DNA from: an uncultured Clostridia bacterium | Lineage (GTDB): Bacteria; Bacillota; Clostridia; TANB77; CAG-508 | Reading direction: 5' to 3' | Assembly: GCA_947624655.1 (NCBI GenBank) | Contig: CANQLH010000013.1 | Span: 1 to 47,122 of the forward strand | DNA length: 47,122 nucleotides | Shown here: one piece after another, positions 26,939-35,814 of the stretch | How positions within the stretch are numbered: the stretch's first letter is position 1 | Layout of the letters: every line of letters starts with the position of its first letter | Translations under genes and position numbers: made by a program | Notes under the pieces: generated by a model | What the model was told of the DNA's origin: nothing | Database searches by the model: none | What the model saw: the letters and a program-made list of their open reading frames with translations, nothing else

Positions 26939-27412
26939 TTAAGATGCTTGTGCCAAACTTTCTTCTTTACAATCATTAGAATATGTAGCCTGTGTTGTAT
27001 ATTTTTCTTTAAACTTTAAGTTTAATATATTTTCATATTCTTCTGATAAATCTTCATAGTCATATCTAATTTCTATACTATATCTATAATTATTATTTAC
27101 TCTATCATATATCTTCCCAAGTAATTTATCAGCAAAATTTTCATCTTTTGTGGAAAGTTTATTCCACAATTTCACTAAAAATTTTACAGTTGCATTATAT
27201 TTACTTGATTCTATCTTTCCAATCATTGGTTGTGATATGTTAAGCATATCTGCCAAATCTTCTTGAGTTAAATTATGCTCTTCTCTATAATCACGTACTG
27301 TTTTAGATATAATATATAAAACATCATTATATTCCATATTTATCCAAGTATCTTGATTAAATTTAATTTTTTCATTTTTCCTAGATATAAACTTTTCTAA
27401 ATTAATACTCAT
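26939..27412 (-). CDS. higA: HigA-like antitoxin with C-terminal extension
   Basis: A 157-aa protein. An Xre/HigA helix-turn-helix covers about residues 30-88 (VRDYREEHNLTQEDLADML, NISQPMIGKIESSKYNATV). It is followed by a tail of about 65 residues rich in Tyr, Glu and Asn (RYSIEIRYDYEDLSEEYENI). In TAC systems such a tail is the chaperone-addiction (ChAD) segment bound by the SecB-like protein; this assignment is inferred from position and operon context. It neutralises the toxin encoded 11 bp upstream and probably represses the operon. Confidence 0.85.
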   Translation of the reverse strand: MSINLEKFISRKNEKIKFNQDTWINMEYNDVLYIISKTVRDYREEHNLTQEDLADMLNISQPMIGKIESSKYNATVKFLVKLWNKLSTKDENFADKLLGKIYDRVNNNYRYSIEIRYDYEDLSEEYENILNLKFKEKYTTQATYSNDCKEESLAQAS

Positions 27413-27423
27413 TTTATTCTCCT

Positions 27424-27858
27424 TTATATATCATTATACATATTAACTGCATCTTGTAGAGGTCTTTCATAGTCTTTTTTGCTTTTTTCTACAAATGCCA
27501 AAAGAAAACATAAAATATCATCTTCCATAATAAATATGCATCTAACATTATTATTATTCTTTCCACTTTTTTTATCTTTATAACAATATATGTCACTTTT
27601 ACCTTTCTTTCTTTGCTTTAATCCTTTATCTAATGTAGGTCTTTCGAAAATTTCTTTACTATTTAAAAATGGTGTTGGGTTCTCTCTAAATGGTGGCAAA
27701 TATTTTGTGAGTTTGGTTGCAAAAGAGTCAGCAGATTTTTCTGTCTTTAATATTTCAATTAATTCATTTCTACATCTGTCACTTAAAAAAGCTCTATCTT
27801 CTTCTAGCTTTATTCTTAATGTATCTATTACTGATTCTGCTCCATCTGTATTTGCCAT
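27424..27858 (-). CDS. higB: HigB/RelE-like toxin of a TAC module
   Basis: A 144-aa protein encoded directly before a HigA-like antitoxin. Its C-terminal half (VRCIFIMEDDILCFLLAFVEKSKKD) has the RelE/HigB beta-strand pattern 'R-x-I-x-F-x-x-x-x-x-x-L-L-x-x-F-x-K-K'. An N-terminal region of about 70 residues precedes the fold. The expected activity is ribosome-dependent mRNA cleavage. Toxin-antitoxin-chaperone order is the same as in mycobacterial TAC. The promoter upstream carries a palindrome. Confidence 0.8.
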   Translation of the reverse strand: MANTDGAESVIDTLRIKLEEDRAFLSDRCRNELIEILKTEKSADSFATKLTKYLPPFRENPTPFLNSKEIFERPTLDKGLKQRKKGKSDIYCYKDKKSGKNNNNVRCIFIMEDDILCFLLAFVEKSKKDYERPLQDAVNMYNDI

Positions 27859-27911
27859 ATTGTTCTTCCTTTCTTTAGATTATTTGTACCCCATATTAAT
27901 TTTCTCCTTTT

Positions 27912-27951
27912 TATAACTTATAGGTTATATTGATATAATAACATATCTCAA
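27912..27951 (-). promoter_or_regulatory. TAC operon promoter with overlapping palindromic operator
   Basis: On the minus strand TTGAGA, a 16-bp spacer and TATAAC. The -10 is the first half of the dyad tataacctataagttata (plus 27912-27929), an 18-bp imperfect palindrome well placed for repression by the HigA-like protein. Confidence 0.6.
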
Positions 27952-28012
27952 AATTGTTGTCAACTATTGTTGTAAATTTTACTAAAAAAGCTATTTACAT
28001 ATTTCGACATTT

Positions 28013-28264
28013 CTAAGCTTTTTTATTTACTTTTTCCTTTCTCCAAATATCTAACTTAATAATTTTATCTATTGCAAGTCCTCCTAAAAGTGAAATAACT
28101 ATAATGATTATTGCTGTTATATAATGAATTGAAATAATTTTAATAACAATCACTGCTATATAATTTGATGCGTTTATATTTATTTTTGATAATATATCTT
28201 TCCCAACTGTTAAGAAAAACTGATGTGTTACAAATATTATAAGAGTATTTTGTCCAATGTAATT
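28013..28264 (-). pseudogene. 3' remnant of an acyltransferase-3 family gene
   Basis: A frame without a start codon encodes about 83 residues: NYIGQNTLIIFVTHQFFLTVG, then two more hydrophobic segments, ending WRKEKVNKKA. The start matches the late part of acyltransferase-3 membrane proteins (GxNSLxIxxxH). A stop codon lies directly upstream and the 5' nine-tenths of the gene is missing, so this is a true remnant. It lies between the TAC promoter and rmlB. No CGG is involved, unlike the recoded genes. Confidence 0.7.
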
Positions 28265-28304
28265 TTACACTTTTCTAAACCTCTGTTTCTTATATTACTA
28301 AAAA

Positions 28305-29273
28305 TTATTTTAGCCATTCCTTATTTTCTAAATACCAATCTATCGTTTTTACAATTCCATCTTCAAATTTAGTTTTTGGTTCCCATCCAAGTTCACTTCT
28401 TATTTTGCTTGGGTCTATTGCATATCTGTAATCATGTCCTTTTCTATCCTCTACAAATTCTATTAAGCTTTCTGGTTTTTGCAAATGTCTTAGTATAAGT
28501 TTTACTATATCAATATTTCTTTTCTCATTGTGTCCACCAATATTATATCTTTCTCCTGCTCTTCCAGAATGGAACACTAAATCTATTGCTTCACAGTGAT
28601 CCTCTACATATAACCAATCTCTTATATTTTTTCCATTACCATATACGGGTAATTTTTCATTCTTTAATGCAAGTTTTATCATATGAGGTATTAATTTTTC
28701 ATTATGTTGATATGGTCCATAGTTATTAGAGCAATTAGTAACAGTAACATTCATCTTAAATGTTTCATAATATGCTCTTGCAATCAAGTCTGAACTTGCT
28801 TTTGATGCTGAATATGGACTATTAGGATTTATTGGAGTATTTTCTGTAAAATATCCTTCTTCTCCAAGCGTTCCATATACTTCATCAGTTGATATATGTA
28901 CAAATTTGTTACTGCTTCCTTCTCCCCAAACTTGTTTTGCAACTTCTAGCAATGTATGTGTTCCTATTACATTTGTCTGTGTAAATATAAATGGATTTTT
29001 TATGCTATTATCAACATGTGATTCTGCTGCAAAATGTATTACACCATTAATTTGATATTTTTCAAATAATTTTTTTACAAATTCAAAATCACATATATCT
29101 CCCTTTTCGAAAACAATTTTATCTATTACCTTTTTTAGGTTATCCATATTTCCTGCATATGTTAATTTATCTAATACAATTATTTTATAATCTGGATGCT
29201 TTTTTATAAAAAACTCCACAAAATTCGCTCCTATGAATCCTGCTGCACCTGTTACTAAAACATTTTTACTCAT
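28305..29273 (-). CDS. rmlB: dTDP-glucose 4,6-dehydratase
   Basis: A 322-aa short-chain dehydrogenase-fold enzyme, the second step of dTDP-L-rhamnose synthesis. The N-terminal GAAGFIGANFVEFF is the NAD loop, STDEVYGTLGEEG holds the catalytic Thr-Asp-Glu, and YSASKASSDLIARAYYETF has the YxxxK pair. Full length. It is the last gene of the rml set (order ugd-D-A-C-B in transcription direction). Confidence 0.97.
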   Translation of the reverse strand: MSKNVLVTGAAGFIGANFVEFFIKKHPDYKIIVLDKLTYAGNMDNLKKVIDKIVFEKGDICDFEFVKKLFEKYQINGVIHFAAESHVDNSIKNPFIFTQTNVIGTHTLLEVAKQVWGEGSSNKFVHISTDEVYGTLGEEGYFTENTPINPNSPYSASKASSDLIARAYYETFKMNVTVTNCSNNYGPYQHNEKLIPHMIKLALKNEKLPVYGNGKNIRDWLYVEDHCEAIDLVFHSGRAGERYNIGGHNEKRNIDIVKLILRHLQKPESLIEFVEDRKGHDYRYAIDPSKIRSELGWEPKTKFEDGIVKTIDWYLENKEWLK

Positions 29274-29341
29274 TTTACTTCATTCCTTTCTTATTAAAAC
29301 AAGAGATTATTAGTTTATTTAACAATCTCTTATATTATAAA

Positions 29342-29890
29342 TTATTCTATCGTTCCCCATTTCTTATCTTTTTCAGATTGAATAATGTTTTCTACTCCGC
29401 CTATCTTATCTAATGGCCATTCTATTCCAATTTTAGGATCATTCCAAATTAAACCACCTTCGTCTCCTGGATGATAAAAATCATCACATTTATATACAAA
29501 CTCAGCCTCATCACTTATAACTAAAAAACCGTGTGCAAATTCTCTTGGTATCATAAATTGTCTTTTATTCTCCTCTGATAGAAGCACTCCATAATACTTG
29601 CCATAAGTTGCAGAGCCTTTTCTTAAATCTACTGCTACGTCATATACTTCTCCCTTGATTACCCTTACAAGCTTACTTTGTGGATATTCTTTTTGAAAAT
29701 GTAATCCCCTTAAGACTCCTTTGCTAGATTTTGAATGATTATCTTGTACAAATTCATACTTAATTCCAATTTCTTCAAAATCTCTTTTACTATATGTCTC
29801 CATAAAGAATCCTCTGTTATCTTCAAAAACAGTAGGTTCTATAATATATAATCCTTCAATTCCTGTTTCAATTTTTTTAAACTTGCTCAT
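29342..29890 (-). CDS. rmlC: dTDP-4-dehydrorhamnose 3,5-epimerase
   Basis: A 182-aa cupin-fold epimerase. Family signatures are EDNRGFFMETY near the start, FVQDNHSKSSKGVLRGLHFQ (with the catalytic His in LRGLHFQ) and the VAVDLRKGSATYGKYY region. Intact, in the rml operon between rmlA and rmlB. Confidence 0.97.
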   Translation of the reverse strand: MSKFKKIETGIEGLYIIEPTVFEDNRGFFMETYSKRDFEEIGIKYEFVQDNHSKSSKGVLRGLHFQKEYPQSKLVRVIKGEVYDVAVDLRKGSATYGKYYGVLLSEENKRQFMIPREFAHGFLVISDEAEFVYKCDDFYHPGDEGGLIWNDPKIGIEWPLDKIGGVENIIQSEKDKKWGTIE

Positions 29891-29951
29891 GTTTTCTTCC
29901 CCTTACAAAATATATTTAGATTTTTATGGTTTTATCTATAAACCATTTATA

Positions 29952-30842
29952 TTATTCTTCCCCTATTTTATTTTCTGCTACATCTTTTAGATATTTTCCA
30001 TAATTATTTTTTAAGCACACATCTGCTAATTTTGATAGCTGTTCTTTGCTTATCCATTTTTTTCTATATGCTATTTCCTCTGGGCAACATATTTGCATTC
30101 CTTGTCTTTTTTCTATTGTTTGTACAAAGCTTGCAGTTTCTAAAAGTGAATCATGTGTACCTGTATCAAACCAAGTCATAGCTCTACCTAATTTTTCTAC
30201 TTTAAGAGTTCCTCTTTTCATATATTCCTCATTAATTGCTGTAATCTCTAGTTCTCCTCTTGCTGATGGTTTTATTTTCTTGGCAATTTCTACTACATCA
30301 TTAGTATAGAAATATAACCCAGGAACCGCATAATTTGATTTTGGTTTTTCTGGTTTTTCTTCGATTGAAATTGCCCTTTCCTTTTCATCTATTTCAACAA
30401 CTCCATAAGCTGTTGGATCTTTTACATAGTATCCAAAAATTGTTGATTCTTCTTCTCTGTCATTTGCATGCTTTAATAATTTATGGAGGTTATTACCATA
30501 AAACATATTGTCACCTAATATCATAGCAACATTGTCTTTACCTATAAATTCTTCTCCTAAAATAAAAGCTTCTGCAAGACCTCTTGGTTTATCTTGTATT
30601 TTATATTCAAAATGAAGTCCAAACTTTGAGCCATCCCCTAAGAGATTTTGAAATACTACTATATCTCTTGGAGTTGAAATTATAAGTATATCTCTTATCT
30701 CAGCTTCCATTAATACCGATAATGGATAATAAATCATAGGTTTATCATAAACTGGCATAATTTGTTTTGATATTGCCAAAGTTAATGGATATAATCTTGT
30801 TGCACTTCCTCCTGCTAAAATAATCCCTTTCCTATTTCCCAT
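29952..30842 (-). CDS. rmlA: Glucose-1-phosphate thymidylyltransferase
   Basis: A 296-aa nucleotidyltransferase that makes dTDP-glucose from glucose-1-phosphate and dTTP. The N-terminal [17 protein letters not shown] is the nucleotide-binding loop; [10 protein letters not shown] carries the metal-binding Asp. Intact. It begins 3 bp after the rmlD stop, consistent with tight co-transcription. Confidence 0.97.
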   Translation of the reverse strand: MGNRKGIILAGGSATRLYPLTLAISKQIMPVYDKPMIYYPLSVLMEAEIRDILIISTPRDIVVFQNLLGDGSKFGLHFEYKIQDKPRGLAEAFILGEEFIGKDNVAMILGDNMFYGNNLHKLLKHANDREEESTIFGYYVKDPTAYGVVEIDEKERAISIEEKPEKPKSNYAVPGLYFYTNDVVEIAKKIKPSARGELEITAINEEYMKRGTLKVEKLGRAMTWFDTGTHDSLLETASFVQTIEKRQGMQICCPEEIAYRKKWISKEQLSKLADVCLKNNYGKYLKDVAENKIGEE

Positions 30843-30845
30843 ACC

Positions 30846-31706
30846 TTACATCTCTCCTTGCATCTTCAAATATCTTTTTAATGCATCTTCATAATTTGGT
30901 ATTTTTATTCCTTGCTTTAACAATTTTTCTTTTGATAATTTTGAATTTTTAGGTCGTTTTGCTTGAACTATATTTAATAACTTTATATATTCCTCAGTTG
31001 TTACAGGATTAACTTTACAATTAATTTTTGCCAATTCAAATATTTGCTTTGTAAATTCATACCAAGTTGTATATCCTTCATTTGTTGCATGATATACACC
31101 AAATGATATTTGTTTTTCTATAGCTTGATGAATTATACTTGCTAAATCTACGGCATAAGTAGGACTTCCATTTTGGTCTGAAACTACATTTATTTCGTTC
31201 TTTTCCCTTCCTAGTTTTAGCATTGTTTTTACAAAATTATTTCCATCCCCATATAGCCATGCTGTGCGGAATATGTAATATTTAGAGCAATTTGCCTGTA
31301 TTTCTTTTTCTCCTTCTAATTTTGTAATTCCATATGCTGTAACTGGCTTTTTTTCTTCTTCTTCTAAATATGTGCTATCTATATCTTTATCTCCGCCAAA
31401 TACATAATCAGTACTAATATGAATTAATATAGAATTTTGTTCATTGGCTGCTATTGCTAGATTTTTAGGTCCAAGTGCGTTTGCTTTTCTTGCAATCTCT
31501 ACCTGTTCTTCCGCTTTATCAACAGCAGTATATGCTGCACAGTTAATTATATAATTAGGTTGTACTTCTTTAACAAATGCTTTTACTGCCTCTAAATTTG
31601 TAATATCTAATTCTTCAACATCTGTTAATACAAGTTCTTCACTTTTTAATTCATTTCTTACTGCTTTAGCAAGCATTCCATTTGCTCCAGTTATTAGAAT
31701 TTTCAT
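30846..31706 (-). CDS. rmlD: dTDP-4-dehydrorhamnose reductase
   Basis: A 286-aa NAD(P)-dependent reductase, the last step to dTDP-L-rhamnose. It has GANGMLAKAV at the start, INCAAYTAVDKAEE, STDYVFGG and AYGITKLEGE (YxxxK). Length and motifs are typical. It lies 9 bp after ugd. Confidence 0.96.
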   Translation of the reverse strand: MKILITGANGMLAKAVRNELKSEELVLTDVEELDITNLEAVKAFVKEVQPNYIINCAAYTAVDKAEEQVEIARKANALGPKNLAIAANEQNSILIHISTDYVFGGDKDIDSTYLEEEEKKPVTAYGITKLEGEKEIQANCSKYYIFRTAWLYGDGNNFVKTMLKLGREKNEINVVSDQNGSPTYAVDLASIIHQAIEKQISFGVYHATNEGYTTWYEFTKQIFELAKINCKVNPVTTEEYIKLLNIVQAKRPKNSKLSKEKLLKQGIKIPNYEDALKRYLKMQGEM

Positions 31707-31715
31707 ATTCTTCTC

Positions 31716-33017
31716 CTATCTACCAATTGAATAGTATTCCACTCCATTACTCTTCATTTCATCTAATTCATACATATTTCTTCCATCATATACTAAAGGT
31801 GTTTTCATTAATTTTTTGTATGTTTCTGGTTTAATATTTTTTATTTCTTCCCATTCAGTAAATAAAAAACATACATTAGCATCTTTTAGAGCTTCTTCAG
31901 GCGTATTAACATAAGTAATTTGTGTTGGATATCTTTTCTTAAAATTTTCCATTCCTACTGGGTCATAAGCATAGATGTTCGAACCATTTTTTAATAATAA
32001 TTCAATATTATTAATTGATGGAGCTTCTCTTAAATCATCTGTTCCAGATTTAAAAGTAAGTCCAAGTGTTGCAACTTTTAAACCATTAAATGTAATCAAT
32101 CTTTCAGATGCTTTCTTAAATAGTTTCATTTTCTGTGCTTCATTTACATCAACTGCAGCTTCTACTGTTTTTAAATGATAACCATGTTGTTTTGCCAAAT
32201 ATTTTAGTGCTTTAGTATCTTTAGGGAAACAACTTCCACCATATCCAATACCTGCATGTAGGAAGCTTGAACCGATTCTTGGATCATAGCTCATTCCTTT
32301 AGCAACATCTTCTATATTAGCTCCAACTAATTCACAAAGATTTGCTATATCATTCATATATGAAATCTTTAAAGCTAAAAAATCATTTGAAGCATATTTT
32401 ATCATTTCAGCACTTCTTCTATTTACAGAAACAATTGGTAGTCCAAATGGCTCATATATTTCTTTTAATTTAGTTTCTGCTTCTTTTGATTCAGTTCCTA
32501 TTACTATTCTTTTTGCTTGTAAAGTATCTCTTACAGCATGTCCTTGTGCTAAAAATTCTGGATTGCTTGCAACTTCAATTTTAACATTATGTGCCAAAGA
32601 ATCTTTAATAAACTGTTCTACTTTATCATTAGTTCCTATTGGAACTGTTGATTTTACAACAACTAAACAATCTTTTTCTACGCTTTCTGCAATCTGTCTT
32701 GAAACAGTCGCAACATAGCTTAAATTTGCTGATCCGTCTTCTTGTTCAGGTGTTCCTACCCCTATAAATATTGCATCTGCATCTTTATAGGCTAATTTAA
32801 AATCTGTTGTATAGTCAATTCTTCCTTCTTTATAGTTTTTTATCATTAATTCCTCTAGATTTTCTTCATAAATTGGACACTTTCCACTTTTCATCAAGTT
32901 AACTTTATTTTCATCCACATCTACGCAAATAACATTATGTCCCTTCTCGGCGAAGCAAACCCCGGCTACTAATCCTACATATCCAGTTCCTGCAACAGCA
33001 ATTTTATATTTTTTCAT
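31716..33017 (-). CDS. ugd: UDP-glucose 6-dehydrogenase
   Basis: A 433-aa enzyme that oxidises UDP-glucose to UDP-glucuronate. The N-terminal GTGYVGLVAGVCFAEKGH binds NAD. The catalytic Cys lies in GYGGSCFPKDTKAL. The C-terminal domain has the LTFKSGTDDLREAPS motif. It supplies an acidic sugar for the surface polymer encoded by the surrounding genes. Intact. Confidence 0.96.
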   Translation of the reverse strand: MKKYKIAVAGTGYVGLVAGVCFAEKGHNVICVDVDENKVNLMKSGKCPIYEENLEELMIKNYKEGRIDYTTDFKLAYKDADAIFIGVGTPEQEDGSANLSYVATVSRQIAESVEKDCLVVVKSTVPIGTNDKVEQFIKDSLAHNVKIEVASNPEFLAQGHAVRDTLQAKRIVIGTESKEAETKLKEIYEPFGLPIVSVNRRSAEMIKYASNDFLALKISYMNDIANLCELVGANIEDVAKGMSYDPRIGSSFLHAGIGYGGSCFPKDTKALKYLAKQHGYHLKTVEAAVDVNEAQKMKLFKKASERLITFNGLKVATLGLTFKSGTDDLREAPSINNIELLLKNGSNIYAYDPVGMENFKKRYPTQITYVNTPEEALKDANVCFLFTEWEEIKNIKPETYKKLMKTPLVYDGRNMYELDEMKSNGVEYYSIGR

Positions 33018-33111
33018 TTTTGTCCCTCTCCCTTACATGAATTTTAATTATATACTTCTTTAAGTTTTCTTTATCTTTGATATTATTTTTTAATTATATA
33101 ACATTTTATAA

Positions 33112-34569
33112 TTATTTTGCAACTCCTAATTTTTGTTTAAATTTATTCCAGTATTTTGTACTATACTCTACAACAAATTCGTCTTTTAATAGTAACATTG
33201 TAATAGCATATATAATTGCTCCAACTGTTATTTGAATTATAGTTGTAATCATTGTGGCATTGCATATATTGCCTATAAGTAAAACACCTATAAGCATCAC
33301 AATACCTGCTATGAACTTTTTATATGAAATTTTGAAAATTTCTTTCCACGTTACAAATTTATCAGTCATATGAACATACAAAATAAATATTATTGCTTCA
33401 GCAAAAATAGAAGCTATTGCAGCACCTATAGATTTTATAAATGGTATCATTAGAAAATTTAGGCAAAAATTTACAACTGCTCCTATTATAACTGCTTTGC
33501 TTGACCTTGCTCTTTGCCCACTTGGAGTCAGATATTGTATTCCTATACACTCGCTTAAGCCAACAATTAAAACAAGGGGACTATTAAAATACAAGATTAA
33601 AGATACTTTTTCATACCCACCACCAAAAAACCATGGTACTAGGTTTTTGGCAATTCCCATAATTCCTAAAACCATCGGTACTCCTATTGTAAACATATAA
33701 TGTAATGATTTATTTAGTAATTCTTTCATTTCTTTTATTTTATTTTCTACAAACATATAAGACATTCTTGCATACATTACAGTATTTAAAGAAATTGCTA
33801 TTGTTTTTGCCATATTAACTATTTTATTTGCTTGTTCATAATAGCCATTTTCTGCATTATCTTTCGTTATCATACCAATCATTGTTTTATCCAAAATTGT
33901 ATAAACAGAAGTTGCTATTGTTGGTATAAAAAACACAAGTGTACTTTTGAAATGTGATTTTACATTTAAATCTTTTATTTTAACTTTACATATAAATTTT
34001 CTTAAATATGTCCACATTGATATATTACCAATAAGTCCTGTTGCCGATGTCAAACCTATATATAGTAATAAATCGCTTTTTGTATGTACTGAAGCAAATA
34101 AAATTATAATTCCTATTATCTTAACTATAACATTACGTATTGTAATAAATTTGAATTTTTCATATCCACCGTAAAACCATGATATATCAAATGCAACTGC
34201 AATAATTTGCATTGACAAAACAGCATAAATCATTTTATATTGATCAGTTATAAGTACAAAAGCTAACCATACCACCAAAGTAACACTTGTACATATGATA
34301 TTAAGTAATTCTATTTCCCAAAATAATTTACTTGCTTTTTGCTTATCATCTCTATTTCTTGCTATTTCCCTTTGTCCATACTTTGCTGTTCCAAATGAGG
34401 CAAATATAATAAAAATTGAAACAATAGAATTAGTATAACTCTGAATTCCTATTCCATCAGCTTCAAATATATGTGACGCATAGGGTGTAGTAATTAGTGG
34501 AATTAACAAAGTTAATATTTGATATAATGTATTATATATATAATTCTTTTTTATACTTGTTTTTTCCAT
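33112..34569 (-). CDS. wzx: Wzx-type polysaccharide flippase
   Basis: A MATE-like/MOP-superfamily lipid-linked oligosaccharide flippase of about 485 aa with 12-14 predicted membrane segments. The N-terminal NYIYNTLYQILTLLIPLITT and the SKLFWEIELLNI region are typical of RfbX/Wzx. I place the start at the ATG at 34569 because AAAGGGTGA lies 6 bp upstream; a GTG at 34578 overlapping the previous stop is the alternative. It exports the undecaprenyl-linked repeat unit for Wzy polymerisation. Confidence 0.92.
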   Translation of the reverse strand: MEKTSIKKNYIYNTLYQILTLLIPLITTPYASHIFEADGIGIQSYTNSIVSIFIIFASFGTAKYGQREIARNRDDKQKASKLFWEIELLNIICTSVTLVVWLAFVLITDQYKMIYAVLSMQIIAVAFDISWFYGGYEKFKFITIRNVIVKIIGIIILFASVHTKSDLLLYIGLTSATGLIGNISMWTYLRKFICKVKIKDLNVKSHFKSTLVFFIPTIATSVYTILDKTMIGMITKDNAENGYYEQANKIVNMAKTIAISLNTVMYARMSYMFVENKIKEMKELLNKSLHYMFTIGVPMVLGIMGIAKNLVPWFFGGGYEKVSLILYFNSPLVLIVGLSECIGIQYLTPSGQRARSSKAVIIGAVVNFCLNFLMIPFIKSIGAAIASIFAEAIIFILYVHMTDKFVTWKEIFKISYKKFIAGIVMLIGVLLIGNICNATMITTIIQITVGAIIYAITMLLLKDEFVVEYSTKYWNKFKQKLGVAK

Positions 34570-34574
34570 TCTGT

Positions 34575-35792
34575 TCACCCTTTAATAACTTTTTTTAATT
34601 TACGTTTTAAATATACTAGTGGCTTTATTAATATACTAATATATCTATACAAAAAGATTTTTCTTTTCTTTTTTCCTCCAACTATTTTTGCTTCTTTTAG
34701 TATTTCTTGTGCATACCCCATTTTAAACTCTTTTTCTGTTGAAAAATATTTTAAGAGAAGCATTGTCATATGTTTCTTATAATATTCTATATCAAATACA
34801 CTATAAAAATCATCTAATTTATCCATAAGATATAAAGCTGTAAGAGTTCTTACACATTTATTACAAATTCCGCAATTATTATTTGAGCATATTGTCAAAT
34901 ATTTTTGAACAACTTTATTATCAGCTATATATTTTGTTTTTTCTATTCTTGTTGGTACTTCTGCTCCTGGGCTATAAAATACAAGTCCACTTATTGATAA
35001 CATATTTAATGTAAACAAATCATAATATCCTTCTCCTATTTCACTAAAATGAAATTTAGAATAATCAAATGAACTTGCAAACCAATAATAGTGGAAAAAT
35101 TTCTTTAAAGAATATATTATACTAATTGTTTTGACTGCTCCTGCATTAATAGCATACATACCTTTTAACTCTGAATATAATTCGAGCATGTTAGTATTTA
35201 CACTTACAAATTCTAGTTTTAATTCTTCCGTTAAATTTTTAAATTCTTTATACTTAATATTAAAATAATTAACTGATTCTTCATAATCAAATTTAGGTGA
35301 TAAACTTCCATTATTGGTAAATACTAAATGTGTAAGTTTATGTTTTTCTGTGTATTTATTTAAGCAACTTAGTAAAGCATAAAATGAATCTACACCTCCT
35401 GATATACCTGTTCCATTCACAAATTCTCCATTCAATTCTACTGGCATTATTTCATCTGCCACATTTGCAATAATATCTATATTATTATATAATTTTCTGT
35501 TTTCTGATAAAATTGGTATAAAATATTTGGTTAATTGATAGTATAGTTGTTCTGTTACAGGTGCTTTACACTCTATATCTAATGATTTTGTCATTGCATA
35601 TTCAAGTACCATAAGTAAAAATGAATCAGCTCTTTCTGTTGTAAGATATTGTTCATATTTATTATCTACTTCATAGAAAAAATCTATATCTTTGCTTGGT
35701 AATTGTATTTTTGCAACTAATTTTGTTTTTTCATTTTCCTTTTTTAGATATGGTTCATTTATTATAATTCTATCTTTCATTTTATCTTTCAT
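34575..35792 (-). CDS. PP-loop ATPase-like protein in the polysaccharide locus
   Basis: A 405-aa protein of unknown function. Residues 129-140 (GISGGVDSFYAL) are a canonical PP-loop SGGxDS motif, as in QueC/ExsB and tRNA thiolases, and near residue 310 there is CSNNNCGICNKC, a possible metal or cluster site. The family activates substrates by adenylation. It recurs in surface-polysaccharide loci as a 'hypothetical protein', so it may amidate or otherwise modify a sugar or acid; this is inference. The first ATG is at 35792, but a second ATG at 35780 has the better spaced AGGATGA. No membrane segment. Confidence 0.72.
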   Translation of the reverse strand: MKDKMKDRIIINEPYLKKENEKTKLVAKIQLPSKDIDFFYEVDNKYEQYLTTERADSFLLMVLEYAMTKSLDIECKAPVTEQLYYQLTKYFIPILSENRKLYNNIDIIANVADEIMPVELNGEFVNGTGISGGVDSFYALLSCLNKYTEKHKLTHLVFTNNGSLSPKFDYEESVNYFNIKYKEFKNLTEELKLEFVSVNTNMLELYSELKGMYAINAGAVKTISIIYSLKKFFHYYWFASSFDYSKFHFSEIGEGYYDLFTLNMLSISGLVFYSPGAEVPTRIEKTKYIADNKVVQKYLTICSNNNCGICNKCVRTLTALYLMDKLDDFYSVFDIEYYKKHMTMLLLKYFSTEKEFKMGYAQEILKEAKIVGGKKKRKIFLYRYISILIKPLVYLKRKLKKVIKG

Positions 35793-35814
35793 CCTTTACT
35801 TAACACAAATTATT

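Noticed and set aside
28013-28264. Acyltransferase fragment as another CGG-recoded gene
   Set aside because: There is no CGG near its 5' end, a stop codon lies directly upstream in frame and no upstream piece of the gene is present. It is a true remnant.
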